Source of the DNA: Rickettsiales bacterium
GTDB lineage: Bacteria > Pseudomonadota > Alphaproteobacteria > TMED127
Length of the DNA: 13,379 bases
Direction of reading: 5' to 3'
NCBI GenBank assembly: GCA_002690875.1
Contig: NZGH01000061.1
Coordinates: forward strand, 1 to 13,379
Shown piece after piece: positions 1 to 8,222 of this stretch. Below the pieces are notes generated by a model that saw only the letters and a list, made by a program, of their open reading frames with translations, was not told where the DNA came from and did no database searches. The position numbers were made by a program, and so were the translations under genes. How positions within the stretch are numbered: the stretch's first letter is position 1; each line of letters opens with the position of its first letter.

Positions 1-34
1 CTCCAATAAGGCTGATTTTTTTATCATGACTCAT
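1..34 (-). CDS. Start of a Rossmann-fold protein, possibly malate dehydrogenase (partial)
   Basis: Only eleven codons are visible, reading MSHDKKISLIG from an ATG at 34, followed by a codon beginning with G. A lysine-rich start followed by a hydrophobic beta strand and glycine is how NAD-binding Rossmann proteins begin, and bacterial malate dehydrogenases start this way (KKISLIGxGxIG). The start lies 11 bp beyond the nadC stop, so it would be the next gene of the same operon. In many alphaproteobacteria an AFG1-type ATPase gene lies next to mdh-sucCD downstream of sdh, which favours mdh here. The family call is an inference from eleven residues and context. A different start (ATG at 27, another frame) cannot be excluded. 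Confidence 0.45.
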   Translation of the reverse strand, partial: MSHDKKISLIG

Positions 35-45
35 TGATTGTAATT

Positions 46-909
46 CTATATTATGTCCAATCCAATATCTACAGATTTAGCAGAATTAGTAATTTTACTG
101 GAAGAAATAAAGTCACTTCCTAGATTTGAATAAAGACTTATATTTTCGAAATTAATTCCACCACTAATTTCAAATAAAACTTTTCTTTTAATTTTTTTTT
201 TTAGATGAATGCATTTTTTAATTTCATTTGGCCTCATGTTGTCTAAAAGTATGTAATTGGAACCAAATTTCAAACATTTTTTTACTTGTAAAAATGAGTC
301 GCACTCAATGATATATTTTTTAATACTCTTTTGTTTTATAATTTTTAAAGTGTTATCAATTCCGCCTAAAAGCTTTATGTGATTATCCTTAATAAGTAAT
401 TGGTCAAAAAGACCTTGTCTATGATTATGCGCCCCACCAATTTTTGTTGCGTATTTTTCTAAAACTCTTAATCCAGTTGTTGTTTTTCTTGTATCTAATA
501 ATTTAGTTTTGGTACCTTGAATTTTTTTTACAAACTTTCTTGTATAGGTTGAAATCGAAGATAGATGCTGAACAAAGTTAAGTATTGTTCTTTCAATCAA
601 AAGAATAAACTTTATATTTCCTTTAATTTCAAGAATAGTTGAGTTTTCATTAAGTTCGTTTCCATCAGTGTATTTTGATTTGAATGCCAACATAGGAAAC
701 CTTTGTTTTAAAAAATCTTTTAAAAAGTCTTGTCCGCACAAAATTATTTTTTCTCTATTTGTTATCACTGCTTTACCAACAAGCGAATTAGGAAGAAGGA
801 TTTTACTTGTTATGTCATTTTTGAGATTAATACTACCCAAATCATCTTTTAATTCAGAAATTAGTTTTTTTACCGCAACTTGTGAAATCTTTTCAATTTT
901 CACTGGCAA
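46..909 (-). CDS. nadC: Nicotinate-nucleotide pyrophosphorylase (quinolinate phosphoribosyltransferase)
   Basis: NadC converts quinolinate and PRPP to nicotinate mononucleotide, CO2 and pyrophosphate, the step after NadA in cytosolic NAD synthesis. At 287 residues it is full length for the family. Recognisable family blocks are RTILNF (R107), DTRKTT (139-144), HNHR (161-164), IKDNH (173-177), ECD with E202, LLDNM (221-225) and EISGG (247-251), which together carry the substrate-binding Arg, Lys, His, Glu and Asp residues. The C-terminal block reads SSSKITNS (269-276), where many homologues have a glycine and a THS-like motif. The first codon used is TTG at 909, 2 bp after the nadA stop. A GTG at 903 is an equally possible start, and no ribosome-binding site decides between them. 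The gene is last of the nadA-nadC pair; nadB is not in view. Confidence 0.95.
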   Translation of the reverse strand: MPVKIEKISQVAVKKLISELKDDLGSINLKNDITSKILLPNSLVGKAVITNREKIILCGQDFLKDFLKQRFPMLAFKSKYTDGNELNENSTILEIKGNIKFILLIERTILNFVQHLSSISTYTRKFVKKIQGTKTKLLDTRKTTTGLRVLEKYATKIGGAHNHRQGLFDQLLIKDNHIKLLGGIDNTLKIIKQKSIKKYIIECDSFLQVKKCLKFGSNYILLDNMRPNEIKKCIHLKKKIKRKVLFEISGGINFENISLYSNLGSDFISSSKITNSAKSVDIGLDII

Positions 910-911
910 AT

Positions 912-1856
912 TTAACTTAGTTTTAACATTTCGTTCAGTGGTTTCTTTGCCTTAAGAATTAATTCATTATCAATATTAATTTTAGGAGCAACTTCCAATA
1001 GACAATTTCTCAGTTTCTCAAGAGTATTCAACTCCATATAAGGACAATTAGAACATGAACAAGATCCATCATTTCCTGGAGCTACCAAAAACTCCTTATT
1101 TGGTTGATTTTTTTTCATTTGGTGAATTATATGTGGTTCTGTAGCAACTATAAATTTTTGTGTGTTGTCATCTGATGTAAATTTTAATAGAGCAGATGTA
1201 GAACCAATAAAGTCAGCATAATTTAAAATATTTTCTGGACATTCGGGATGGGCTATTATCTTGGCATTTTCATTTCTTACTTTCAGTTTGACCAATTCTT
1301 TTTCTGAAAAGGTTTCATGTACAACACATGTTCCGTTCCAAAGAATCATATCTCTTCCTGTAACTTTATTTAAATAATTTCCAAGATGTCTATCAGGTGC
1401 AAAGATGATCTTTTTATTTTTGGGAATAGTGTTTATAATTTTTGCTGCATTAGAAGAGGTAACAATGATGTCTGAAAGAGCTTTAATTTCAGCTGAGCAA
1501 TTAATATATGACAAAACAATATGATCAGAATATTTTTTTTTAAAAGCTTCGAACTGATTTGCTGGACATGATTCTTCAAGCGAACATCCAGCTTTGATAT
1601 CCGGCAAAATAACAGTTTTTTGTGGGCTTAAAATTTTTGCAACTTCTGCCATAAACCTAACACCACAAAAAACAATAATATCAGCATTAGTTTGTTGTGC
1701 TTTTTTAGAGAGATCAAGAGAATCACCAATAAAATCAGCTATATCTTGGATCTCTTCTTGCTGATAATAGTGTGCCAAAATAACAGCGTTTTTTTGTTTT
1801 TTTAAGTAAAGAATTTCATCTTCAATTTTTCCGAAAGATTTAGGATGTGTTTTCAT
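912..1856 (-). CDS. nadA: Quinolinate synthase (4Fe-4S enzyme)
   Basis: NadA condenses iminoaspartate with dihydroxyacetone phosphate to quinolinate, using an oxygen-sensitive 4Fe-4S cluster in the cytosol. The protein has 314 residues, typical for the short form of the family. It shows HYYQ (29-32), FCGVRFMAE with C64, AGCSLEESCP (89-98), PDRHLG (154-159), NGTCVVHE with C177, AHPECP (202-207), GSTSALL (218-224) and CSCSNCPYM with C271. C64, C177 and C271 fit the three cluster ligands known for the family. The ATG at 1856 overlaps the zapE stop as ATGA, suggesting coupled translation, and nadC follows after 2 bp. The iminoaspartate donor enzyme (NadB or an aspartate dehydrogenase) must be encoded elsewhere. 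Confidence 0.97.
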   Translation of the reverse strand: MKTHPKSFGKIEDEILYLKKQKNAVILAHYYQQEEIQDIADFIGDSLDLSKKAQQTNADIIVFCGVRFMAEVAKILSPQKTVILPDIKAGCSLEESCPANQFEAFKKKYSDHIVLSYINCSAEIKALSDIIVTSSNAAKIINTIPKNKKIIFAPDRHLGNYLNKVTGRDMILWNGTCVVHETFSEKELVKLKVRNENAKIIAHPECPENILNYADFIGSTSALLKFTSDDNTQKFIVATEPHIIHQMKKNQPNKEFLVAPGNDGSCSCSNCPYMELNTLEKLRNCLLEVAPKINIDNELILKAKKPLNEMLKLS

Positions 1857-2887
1857 TTCTTAACAAAATTTTTAAGGTTTTTAGTTATATAGGTATTTGA
1901 CCCCATTTCTTTTAGCCTTGAAATTGTTCTTTTTAATTCAATAGTATTTTGTTTTCCACAATATATATTATCTAATTCTACTCTTGTCGATATTGAAAGT
2001 ATATTTTTATTCTCATAAAACGCATCTATTAGCGAAACAAATCTATGAGAATAATCCTTAACGTCGTCATTTAATTGAGGGATATTTCTGATAATTACAA
2101 TTTTAACTTTTTTTGCTATTATTAAGAAATCTTGAAAAACAAGATTTTCTTTCATGAAACTTTCAAATTCAACGTCTATAAGATTTCCATAAAAGTTGTT
2201 TAATGTGAATTTATAACCTTTTCTTTTAAAAATCAAATCTCGTGGAATGGATGTAATGGCAAGTTGTTTTCTCAGTGTGTTTTGAAAAGTATTAGCGTTA
2301 TCTTTGTTTATAAAGAAAAAATTGTGGTTTGCATTTTCCTTAGATCTATAATCTACCTTTGAAGTCATTTTTATTTGCTTAAAGTTCTGGTCTAAAAAAA
2401 ATTTTATATCTTTACACAATTTTTGGTTAACAGGATCATCATATATTTGTGTGATTTTTTTGTTACCTGTCATAATAATTATTTTTTTTTTTTTGAATGA
2501 ATCTGACAAAAATTTTTTAAATAAAATAATATTCGTTAAATTATTTATGTAAAACTCATCAATTAGAATAAGCTTTTTCTCTATATCAAATTCTTTTTTT
2601 AAACTTTCTGATTTTTGAATGTGAAAAATCAAATCGCTAAAATGAAATATTTCAGAATTTTTAAATAATAAATTAAGAGCCTTTAGAATTACAGATTTTC
2701 CTACACCTACTGAACCGTAAAGATATATTCCTATGAAGTTTTTTCTAAAAAATTCTATTACTTTTTGCTTCAAACTTTTGCTTAGCTTTTTCTCTATCTG
2801 AGAAATCGCATGAATTTGGCATACATTTGGGTTTATATGATTTTGAGTCTCAAGGTGGTTGACAATTTTAGAGCTTAAGTTTTTCAA
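1853..2887 (-). CDS. zapE: AFG1/ZapE-family P-loop ATPase
   Basis: This is a member of the AFG1/ZapE ATPase family. In E. coli, ZapE associates with the FtsZ ring; mitochondrial AFG1 relatives act in protein quality control of respiratory complexes. The protein has 344 residues: Walker A GSVGVGKS (58-65), Walker B LILIDEF (106-112), a sensor-like TGN (140-142), the family-typical VDYRS (178-182), a HRFVSLIDAFYE block (281-292) and the C-terminal KRTISRLKEMGS (319-330). The middle region (about 185-255) is poorly conserved and lysine/asparagine-rich. The start is TTG at 2887. It is two codons after the sdhB stop and in the same frame, and no ATG or GTG alternative exists near it. A 13-base A tract encodes Lys residues just before TGN. 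The stop overlaps nadA by four bases. The family call is firm; the cellular role here is inferred. Confidence 0.88.
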   Translation of the reverse strand: MKNLSSKIVNHLETQNHINPNVCQIHAISQIEKKLSKSLKQKVIEFFRKNFIGIYLYGSVGVGKSVILKALNLLFKNSEIFHFSDLIFHIQKSESLKKEFDIEKKLILIDEFYINNLTNIILFKKFLSDSFKKKKIIIMTGNKKITQIYDDPVNQKLCKDIKFFLDQNFKQIKMTSKVDYRSKENANHNFFFINKDNANTFQNTLRKQLAITSIPRDLIFKRKGYKFTLNNFYGNLIDVEFESFMKENLVFQDFLIIAKKVKIVIIRNIPQLNDDVKDYSHRFVSLIDAFYENKNILSISTRVELDNIYCGKQNTIELKRTISRLKEMGSNTYITKNLKNFVKK

Positions 2888-2890
2888 TAC

Positions 2891-3652
2891 TTATGAATTA
2901 ATTTGAAGTTTTTTAATTTCTGCTATTGCTTTTGCTGGGTTTAAGTTTTTAGGACATGTTTTGGTACAATTCATTATTGTATGACATCGATACAGCTTAA
3001 ACTTGTCTTTAAGAAAATCTAGTCTTTTCTTTTTGTTTTTATCTCTACTGTCGACTATAAACCGATATGCTTGAAGTAGTATGGCGGGGCCCAAAAATTT
3101 GTCACTATTCCACCAGTAACTTGGACATGATGTTGAGCAACAAGCGCATAAAACGCATTCATAGAGTCCATCAAGCTTCTTTCTTTCTTCAGGAGACTGT
3201 CTGTTTTCTTTGGGACCTTTTTTAGTTGTTTCTAACCAAGGTTTTATAGATTTATATTGTTCATAAAATTCATTCATATCAGGGACAAGGTCTTTGATTA
3301 CTTTCATGTGGGGTAAAGGAAAAATATTTACTTCACTTTCGTTTTGAAGTGGTTTAAGACAAGCTAAGGTGTTCGTTCCATTTATATTCATTGAGCATGA
3401 GCCACAAATACCTTCTCTGCACGACCTTCTAAAGGTAAGAGTTGGGTCAATTTCATTTTTTATATACAGCAGTGCATCAAGCGCCATTGGTCCAAGTTTA
3501 GTTTTTTCAATGTAGAACTTGTCAACGCTAGGGTTATTTCCAGATTCTCTATTCCATCTGTAAATATTGAAGCAGATTGATTCTTTGGTCTTTTTTCCAA
3601 AGATTTTTCCTTTGGTTATTTTTGAGTTCTCAGGTAATGATAATTCAACCAT
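2891..3652 (-). CDS. sdhB: Succinate dehydrogenase iron-sulfur subunit
   Basis: SdhB passes electrons from the SdhA flavin to ubiquinone in complex II at the inner membrane. Starting at the ATG at 3652 the protein has 253 residues and begins [16 protein letters not shown], the usual alphaproteobacterial SdhB start. The frame stays open to 3688, but those extra codons overlap the end of sdhA and look unlike the family, so I reject the longer form. The plant-type 2Fe-2S ligands are C78, C83, C86 and C98 ([10 protein letters not shown]...C). The 4Fe-4S and 3Fe-4S ligands lie in [11 protein letters not shown] (C166, C169, C172, C176) and [11 protein letters not shown] (C223, C229, C233). The gene lies 10 bp after the sdhA stop and 3 bp before zapE. 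Confidence 0.97.
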   Translation of the reverse strand: MVELSLPENSKITKGKIFGKKTKESICFNIYRWNRESGNNPSVDKFYIEKTKLGPMALDALLYIKNEIDPTLTFRRSCREGICGSCSMNINGTNTLACLKPLQNESEVNIFPLPHMKVIKDLVPDMNEFYEQYKSIKPWLETTKKGPKENRQSPEERKKLDGLYECVLCACCSTSCPSYWWNSDKFLGPAILLQAYRFIVDSRDKNKKKRLDFLKDKFKLYRCHTIMNCTKTCPKNLNPAKAIAEIKKLQINS

Positions 3653-3662
3653 AATTACTAAG

Positions 3663-5444
3663 CTAGTAAACTCTTGCCTTAGGTTCAATAGTTTTTATTT
3701 CTTTAGTGTTAGTTTTGAGATTAACTGACCTATAATTTATTTTAGCTTTACCTTCAACATTCACAGCAATCATGCTGTGTTTCATCCATTTTTTATCATC
3801 TCTTTTCAGATAGTCCATCCTAGCATGCGCACCTCTACTTTCTTTCCTATTCAAAGCAGAATCGATACTAGCGATTGACTGTAACAAAAGGTTTTGTAGT
3901 TCGTAAGCCTCTATAATTTCTGTATTCCAGATTGTACTTTTGTCATTAATTTTAATATTTTTAAATTCGTCAATAAGAGAGCTAAGTTTTTGCCTTCCTT
4001 CTTTCATGAGCTTTCCTGATCTGTAAACTGGACAATAATTTTGCATTATTTCTTGCATTTGATGTCTAATTTTTGAAACAGATTTATTTCCCTGAGAGTT
4101 TTTAATTTTTTCGAAATTTTGAATAGATTTAGAATAATATGCTTCTTTTATATTTTTGTTTTTAGATCTAGATTTTAAAATTTCTTTACACCTATTAGCT
4201 GCTGATTTTCCAAAAACCACTAAATCTAAAAGTGAGTTTGATCCGAGCCTATTAGCTCCATGAACAGATACACATGCAGCTTCTCCAACAGACATAAGAC
4301 CAGGAACAATTTTCTCAGAACCATTTGTTGAATAATCAAGCACTTCACCTTGTATGTTGGTAGGTATACCTCCCATGTTATAGTGAACAGTTGGTTGAAC
4401 AGGGATAGGATCTTTTCTTACATCAACTCCGGCAAAAATTTTAGCAGACTCTGTAATACCGGGTAATCTCTCTTCTAACACTTTATGATCTAAATGATTT
4501 AAATTAAGGTGGATGTGATCTTTTTTGGGACCACAACCTCTCCCCTCCATAATTTCAGTAGTCATTGATCTTGAAACCACATCTCTACTTGCTAAATCTT
4601 TTGCTGAAGGTGCGTATCTTTCCATAAATCTTTCTCCCTTTGAATTAGTAAGAAAACCACCTTCACCTCTTGCTCCCTCTGTTATTAGTACACCAACTCC
4701 ATATATGCCAGTTGGGTGAAACTGAGTAAATTCCATATCCTGAAGATGTAAACCTGCTCTCAGAACCATTCCTCCACCATCACCTGTACATGTATGAGCT
4801 GAGGTACAGGAAAAATAAGCTCTACCATAGCCACCAGTAGCAAGGATGACCATTTTTGATGAGAAAATATAAAATTTTCCATCATGCAAATTAATTGTAA
4901 GGACTCCACAACATTCTTTTTTTTCATTCATTATCAAATCAATAGCAAAGTATTCTATAAAAAATTTTGCATCATTAGATATAGACTGTTGATACAAGGT
5001 ATGAAGCATAGCATGACCAGTTCTATCAGCAGCAGCACAAGTTCTTTGAGCAATTCCTTCTCCAAAGTGAGTGGTCATGCCTCCAAAAGGTCTTTGATAT
5101 ATTTTCCCATCTTCTGTTCTGGAAAAAGGGACTCCATAATGTTCTAATTCGATTACTGCTTCAGGAGCTTCTTTACACATGAAAGCTATTGCGTCCTGAT
5201 CTCCAAGCCAATCAGAACCTTTAACGGTGTCATACATATGCCACTTCCAGTCATCCTCACCCATGTTCCCCAAGGCAGCGCTTATTCCGCCCTGAGCAGC
5301 AACAGTATGACTTCTTGTTGGAAAAACTTTTGATATACATGCTGTTTTCAATTTAGCAGATGCACAACCCATAACAGCTCTTAGACCAGAACCTCCGGCT
5401 CCAATAACAACAACATCAAATTCTAATTTCTCAATTTTATCCAT
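3663..5444 (-). CDS. sdhA: Succinate dehydrogenase flavoprotein subunit
   Basis: SdhA oxidises succinate to fumarate with covalently bound FAD and is the catalytic head of complex II on the cytoplasmic face of the membrane. It has 593 residues, normal for the family. GAGGSG (15-20) is the dinucleotide-binding loop. SHTVAAQGG carries H46, the expected FAD attachment site. QFHPTG (H243), ASRD (R287, the expected proton-shuttle arginine), H354 and [14 protein letters not shown] (R399) form the dicarboxylate site. The C-terminus ends KARVY, as in other alphaproteobacterial SdhA. The ATG at 5444 lies 13 bp after the sdhD stop, with only a weak AAGG about 11 bases upstream. This is the most strongly conserved gene in the window. 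Confidence 0.99.
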   Translation of the reverse strand: MDKIEKLEFDVVVIGAGGSGLRAVMGCASAKLKTACISKVFPTRSHTVAAQGGISAALGNMGEDDWKWHMYDTVKGSDWLGDQDAIAFMCKEAPEAVIELEHYGVPFSRTEDGKIYQRPFGGMTTHFGEGIAQRTCAAADRTGHAMLHTLYQQSISNDAKFFIEYFAIDLIMNEKKECCGVLTINLHDGKFYIFSSKMVILATGGYGRAYFSCTSAHTCTGDGGGMVLRAGLHLQDMEFTQFHPTGIYGVGVLITEGARGEGGFLTNSKGERFMERYAPSAKDLASRDVVSRSMTTEIMEGRGCGPKKDHIHLNLNHLDHKVLEERLPGITESAKIFAGVDVRKDPIPVQPTVHYNMGGIPTNIQGEVLDYSTNGSEKIVPGLMSVGEAACVSVHGANRLGSNSLLDLVVFGKSAANRCKEILKSRSKNKNIKEAYYSKSIQNFEKIKNSQGNKSVSKIRHQMQEIMQNYCPVYRSGKLMKEGRQKLSSLIDEFKNIKINDKSTIWNTEIIEAYELQNLLLQSIASIDSALNRKESRGAHARMDYLKRDDKKWMKHSMIAVNVEGKAKINYRSVNLKTNTKEIKTIEPKARVY

Positions 5445-5457
5445 ATGAAGAATAACC

Positions 5458-5787
5458 TTAAATAAGTATGATTAGACTAACAATAGCAATTATATAAATA
5501 ATTACTAAAAAGCTATTTTTCAAAACTATTATTTTTTTTTTAGATTTTTTTTGATGAATATAATCATCTATAATTGAATTTAGACCAAGATTAGAATGCA
5601 ATACAATACTTGTGAAAAGAATAAAAAAAAGAAAGTTGTTTAGCTTGTTAGAAAACCAATTAGAGGTTTCAATGTAATTACTTAAAGAAATATTATTTAG
5701 AGAAAAAGTTAAATAAATTAATAAAAACAGAAATATTAAAGCGAGTAATTTTTGAAATATCCATGCAGTAGAATAACTATATTTCAT
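5458..5787 (-). CDS. sdhD: Succinate dehydrogenase membrane anchor subunit D
   Basis: This is the small membrane anchor of complex II, contributing to heme b and ubiquinone binding. The 109 residues form three hydrophobic segments (about 9-28, 48-66 and 91-109), as expected. WIFQKLLAL (9-17) corresponds to the family's W-x-x-Q-R start of helix [16 protein letters not shown] (64-78) corresponds to the conserved H-x-x-LGL-x-x-x-I-x-DY-x-H block, with H64 as the likely heme ligand and D75/Y76 near the quinone site. The ATG at 5787 overlaps the sdhC stop as ATGA, so the two anchors are probably translated in step. The sequence is very Ile/Leu/Phe-rich and lysine-rich in the loop at 79-90, consistent with positive-inside topology and AT-rich codon use. 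Confidence 0.9.
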   Translation of the reverse strand: MKYSYSTAWIFQKLLALIFLFLLIYLTFSLNNISLSNYIETSNWFSNKLNNFLFFILFTSIVLHSNLGLNSIIDDYIHQKKSKKKIIVLKNSFLVIIYIIAIVSLIILI

Positions 5788-6170
5788 GAAATTATACCTA
5801 ATTTAAATATTAATAATGTTGATAATCCCAATGCTAATAAAACAACAATGATTCCCGAAATTAAAGCAGATGAGTTATTTAAAAAAAAACCAAAGTCCCA
5901 AAAGATATGTCTTATACCATTCATTGCATGGTACGAGAGACCAAATATACTAATTGACATTATTAGCTTCATAAAAATCGTATTAGAAAAAACTATAAAA
6001 TAACTATAAACATTTTCACCAAGAGAGAGTGATAATAACCAAAGACTCACAAAAAGAATTAAAAAATTCAAACATAAACCTGTTATTCTATGAGTAATTG
6101 ATAGGATTGATGTAATTTGTGGCTTATATATCTGTAAGTGAGGCGAAATTGGAAGTTCTGATTTTTTCAT
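5784..6170 (-). CDS. sdhC: Succinate dehydrogenase cytochrome b556 subunit
   Basis: SdhC is the larger membrane anchor of complex II, holding heme b with SdhD. It has 128 residues and three hydrophobic segments (about 31-50, 62-84 and 103-125). The N-terminal signature PISPHLQIYKPQITSILSI followed by HRITG (H27, R28, G31) and the block HAMNGIRHIFWD (81-92) are the two family signatures. H81 is the likely heme ligand and S24/R28 lie in the quinone-site region. The first codon, ATG at 6170, is one base after the stop of the mesaconyl-CoA hydratase-like gene, and no Shine-Dalgarno sequence is visible, so translation may depend on the upstream gene. Confidence 0.95.
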   Translation of the reverse strand: MKKSELPISPHLQIYKPQITSILSITHRITGLCLNFLILFVSLWLLSLSLGENVYSYFIVFSNTIFMKLIMSISIFGLSYHAMNGIRHIFWDFGFFLNNSSALISGIIVVLLALGLSTLLIFKLGIIS

Positions 6171-6171
6171 T

Positions 6172-7212
6172 TTATTTAGCTGGTATTAATACTGAGTAAA
6201 CAAGATCTAAAACAATGTTTTCAGTTAGTTCTTTAGAATCAGGAAAGTTCATATTAGGATTATTTTTTGAAGCAAGTGTTCTAATTTTTAAGGTTCCAAT
6301 TTTTTCATTTATTTTTTCTTTTTCCAAAATTTTGGACCATGCATAGATTGTATCACCAGAAAAAGTTGGAGAGGAATGTTTGCCTGAGTGAATTGCAACA
6401 ATTTTGAAAGCATTAGCAAGACCATTACAACTTATAGCCCTGGCCAGTGAAATTATATATCCCCCATAAATTATTCTTTTGCCAAATCTTCCATCTTTTT
6501 CTATATGATGATTGAAATGAACTCTTGCATTATTTTGATATAATCTTGTGGCCAATTGATGTTCAGCCTCCTCAATGGTTTGTCCATCTAGATGATCTAT
6601 TTCTTCTCCAATATTGTAGTCATCAAAATAAAAATCACTTCCTGTAATTTCAGATGACCAATTATTTAAGTTCAAAGAATCTGAGATTTCAAAATTTTTT
6701 GATTCAACTTTTTCAGGTAAATCGGGGACAGTATTTTTAAAAGAGTCAATCATTCCACTTTTCTTTTTCCTCATCATTAACCATCTATAATAAGATAAAA
6801 CTATTTCACCATTGTGATTTTTGCCTGTTGATTTTACATATACAGTCCCAGTTTTACCATTTGAGTTTTCTTTTAATCCGATTATTTGAGAGCTTGCCGA
6901 TACTGTATCTCCTTCAAATACTGGTTTACAAAACCGTACATCTGCGTACCCTAAGTTTGCAATGGCATTTAATGAGAGATCAGGTACGGTTCTACCAAAT
7001 ACCATATGAAAAACTAAAATGTCATCCAGAGGTTGTCTTTCAAACCCTAATTTTTTAGCAAAATCCTTGGAATAATTTAACGAAAACCTACTTCCTGTTG
7101 TCGCTAAATATAAGGAAACATCACCATTGGTAATAGTTCTTGGAACACTATGATTAATGGTTTCATCAAGTTTATAATCTTCAAAATATCTACTTTTAAA
7201 ATTTTTTGTCAT
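6172..7212 (-). CDS. mch: Two-domain MaoC hydratase, mesaconyl-CoA hydratase type
   Basis: The protein has 346 residues and two hot-dog (MaoC-like) halves, about 1-150 and 195-345. It closely follows the mesaconyl-CoA hydratase (beta-methylmalyl-CoA dehydratase) of the ethylmalonyl-CoA pathway, as I remember it from Rhodobacter: RYFEDYKLDETI near the start, LDDILVFHMVFGRTVPD (62-78), NLGYADVRFCKPVFEGDT (86-103), GLKENSNGKTGTVYV (112-126), DHLDGQTIEEAEHQLATRLY (206-225), VHFN (231-234) and RIIYGGYIISLARA (246-259). That enzyme interconverts (2R,3S)-beta-methylmalyl-CoA and mesaconyl-CoA. The gene overlaps asd by ATGA and lies 1 bp before sdhC; an mch-sdhCDAB linkage is, from memory, also found in Rhodobacter. 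No other pathway gene is visible, so the physiological substrate is inferred. Family assignment is firm; exact reaction is probable. Confidence 0.85.
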   Translation of the reverse strand: MTKNFKSRYFEDYKLDETINHSVPRTITNGDVSLYLATTGSRFSLNYSKDFAKKLGFERQPLDDILVFHMVFGRTVPDLSLNAIANLGYADVRFCKPVFEGDTVSASSQIIGLKENSNGKTGTVYVKSTGKNHNGEIVLSYYRWLMMRKKKSGMIDSFKNTVPDLPEKVESKNFEISDSLNLNNWSSEITGSDFYFDDYNIGEEIDHLDGQTIEEAEHQLATRLYQNNARVHFNHHIEKDGRFGKRIIYGGYIISLARAISCNGLANAFKIVAIHSGKHSSPTFSGDTIYAWSKILEKEKINEKIGTLKIRTLASKNNPNMNFPDSKELTENIVLDLVYSVLIPAK

Positions 7213-8222
7213 TTTAAAAAATTCTTTATTAAAGCTTCACCAATTTGTATGGAATTAAGTGCAGCACCTTTTCTAAGATTATCTGCTACAACCCACAAAC
7301 CAATATTAAAATCATTTTTTATTCTCATTCGACTTATAAAAACTTCGTCTTCACCTGCTGATTCATCTGGTGTGACATATCCACCATCAATTTTTTCATC
7401 CACAAGACTTAATCCTGAAAAATTTTTGATTTTAACAATTAATTTTTTTAAATCTATTTTTTTCTTTGTTTCAATAAAAACAGATTCAGCATGTCCAACA
7501 AAAACAGGAACTCTAACACATGTTGCAAAAATTTCTATTTTTGAGCTAAGAATTTTTTGTGTCTCATCTATCATTTTTTTTTCTTCTTTTGTGTCGCCAG
7601 TTTCAAGAAAGTCATCGATGTGAGGAATTAAATTAAAGGCGATTCTTTTTGAAAAAACTTTAGGGACTAATTGTTTGTTTTTGTAAACATCCAAAGTTTG
7701 ATAAAACAATTCATCCATAGCCTCTTTTCCTGCTCCAGAGGTAGATTGATAAGTAGAAACGACTATTTTTTTTATTTCAAATAGATCATGTATTGGTTTT
7801 AATGCCATTACCATTTGAATTGTTGAGCAATTTGGATTTGCGATAATTTTCTTTTTTTTAAAGTCTTTTAAGTGCTCTAGATTCACTTCTGGAACAATAA
7901 GTGGAACATCTTTGTGCATTCTGAAGCATGAGGTGTTATCAATAATTATAGCACCGGATTTGATTGCCTTTGGTATAAACTTTTTTGATACCTCTGATCC
8001 AGCTGACGAAAAAACAATATCTATGTTTTTAAAGTCAAATGTTTCTAAATTTTTGATAAAAGTTTCTTTGTCATCACCATAAATAATTTTTTGGCCCTCG
8101 GATTTAGATGACGCCAGTGCGTGTGTTTCTTGAATTGGGAAGGATCTGAAGTGCAGAATATTGAGAATTTCTCTCCCTACATTCCCGCTTGCACCTACGA
8201 CAGCAACGTTATATTTTTTCAT
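7209..8222 (-). CDS. asd: Aspartate-semialdehyde dehydrogenase
   Basis: Asd reduces aspartyl phosphate to aspartate semialdehyde with NADPH, feeding lysine, diaminopimelate, threonine and methionine synthesis. The 337-residue protein has the NADP loop GASGNVG (10-16), SSAGSEVSKK (72-81), the catalytic cysteine in NPNCST (C132), STYQSTSGAGKEAM with Q159 (156-169), FNLIPHID (196-203) and RVPVFVGH with R237 and the catalytic H244. Insert pattern and length fit the shorter type found in alphaproteobacteria and Gram-positives. The ATG at 8222 overlaps the leuB end by 14 bases and is preceded at 8 bases by a good ribosome-binding site (AAAGGA). The stop overlaps the next gene as ATGA. The leuB-asd order is common in alphaproteobacteria. 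Confidence 0.97.
   Translation of the reverse strand: MKKYNVAVVGASGNVGREILNILHFRSFPIQETHALASSKSEGQKIIYGDDKETFIKNLETFDFKNIDIVFSSAGSEVSKKFIPKAIKSGAIIIDNTSCFRMHKDVPLIVPEVNLEHLKDFKKKKIIANPNCSTIQMVMALKPIHDLFEIKKIVVSTYQSTSGAGKEAMDELFYQTLDVYKNKQLVPKVFSKRIAFNLIPHIDDFLETGDTKEEKKMIDETQKILSSKIEIFATCVRVPVFVGHAESVFIETKKKIDLKKLIVKIKNFSGLSLVDEKIDGGYVTPDESAGEDEVFISRMRIKNDFNIGLWVVADNLRKGAALNSIQIGEALIKNFLK

Noticed and set aside
3653..3688. N-terminal extension of sdhB to 3688
   Set aside because: It lies within or just after the sdhA end in another frame and does not resemble SdhB. The ATG at 3652 gives the expected family start.
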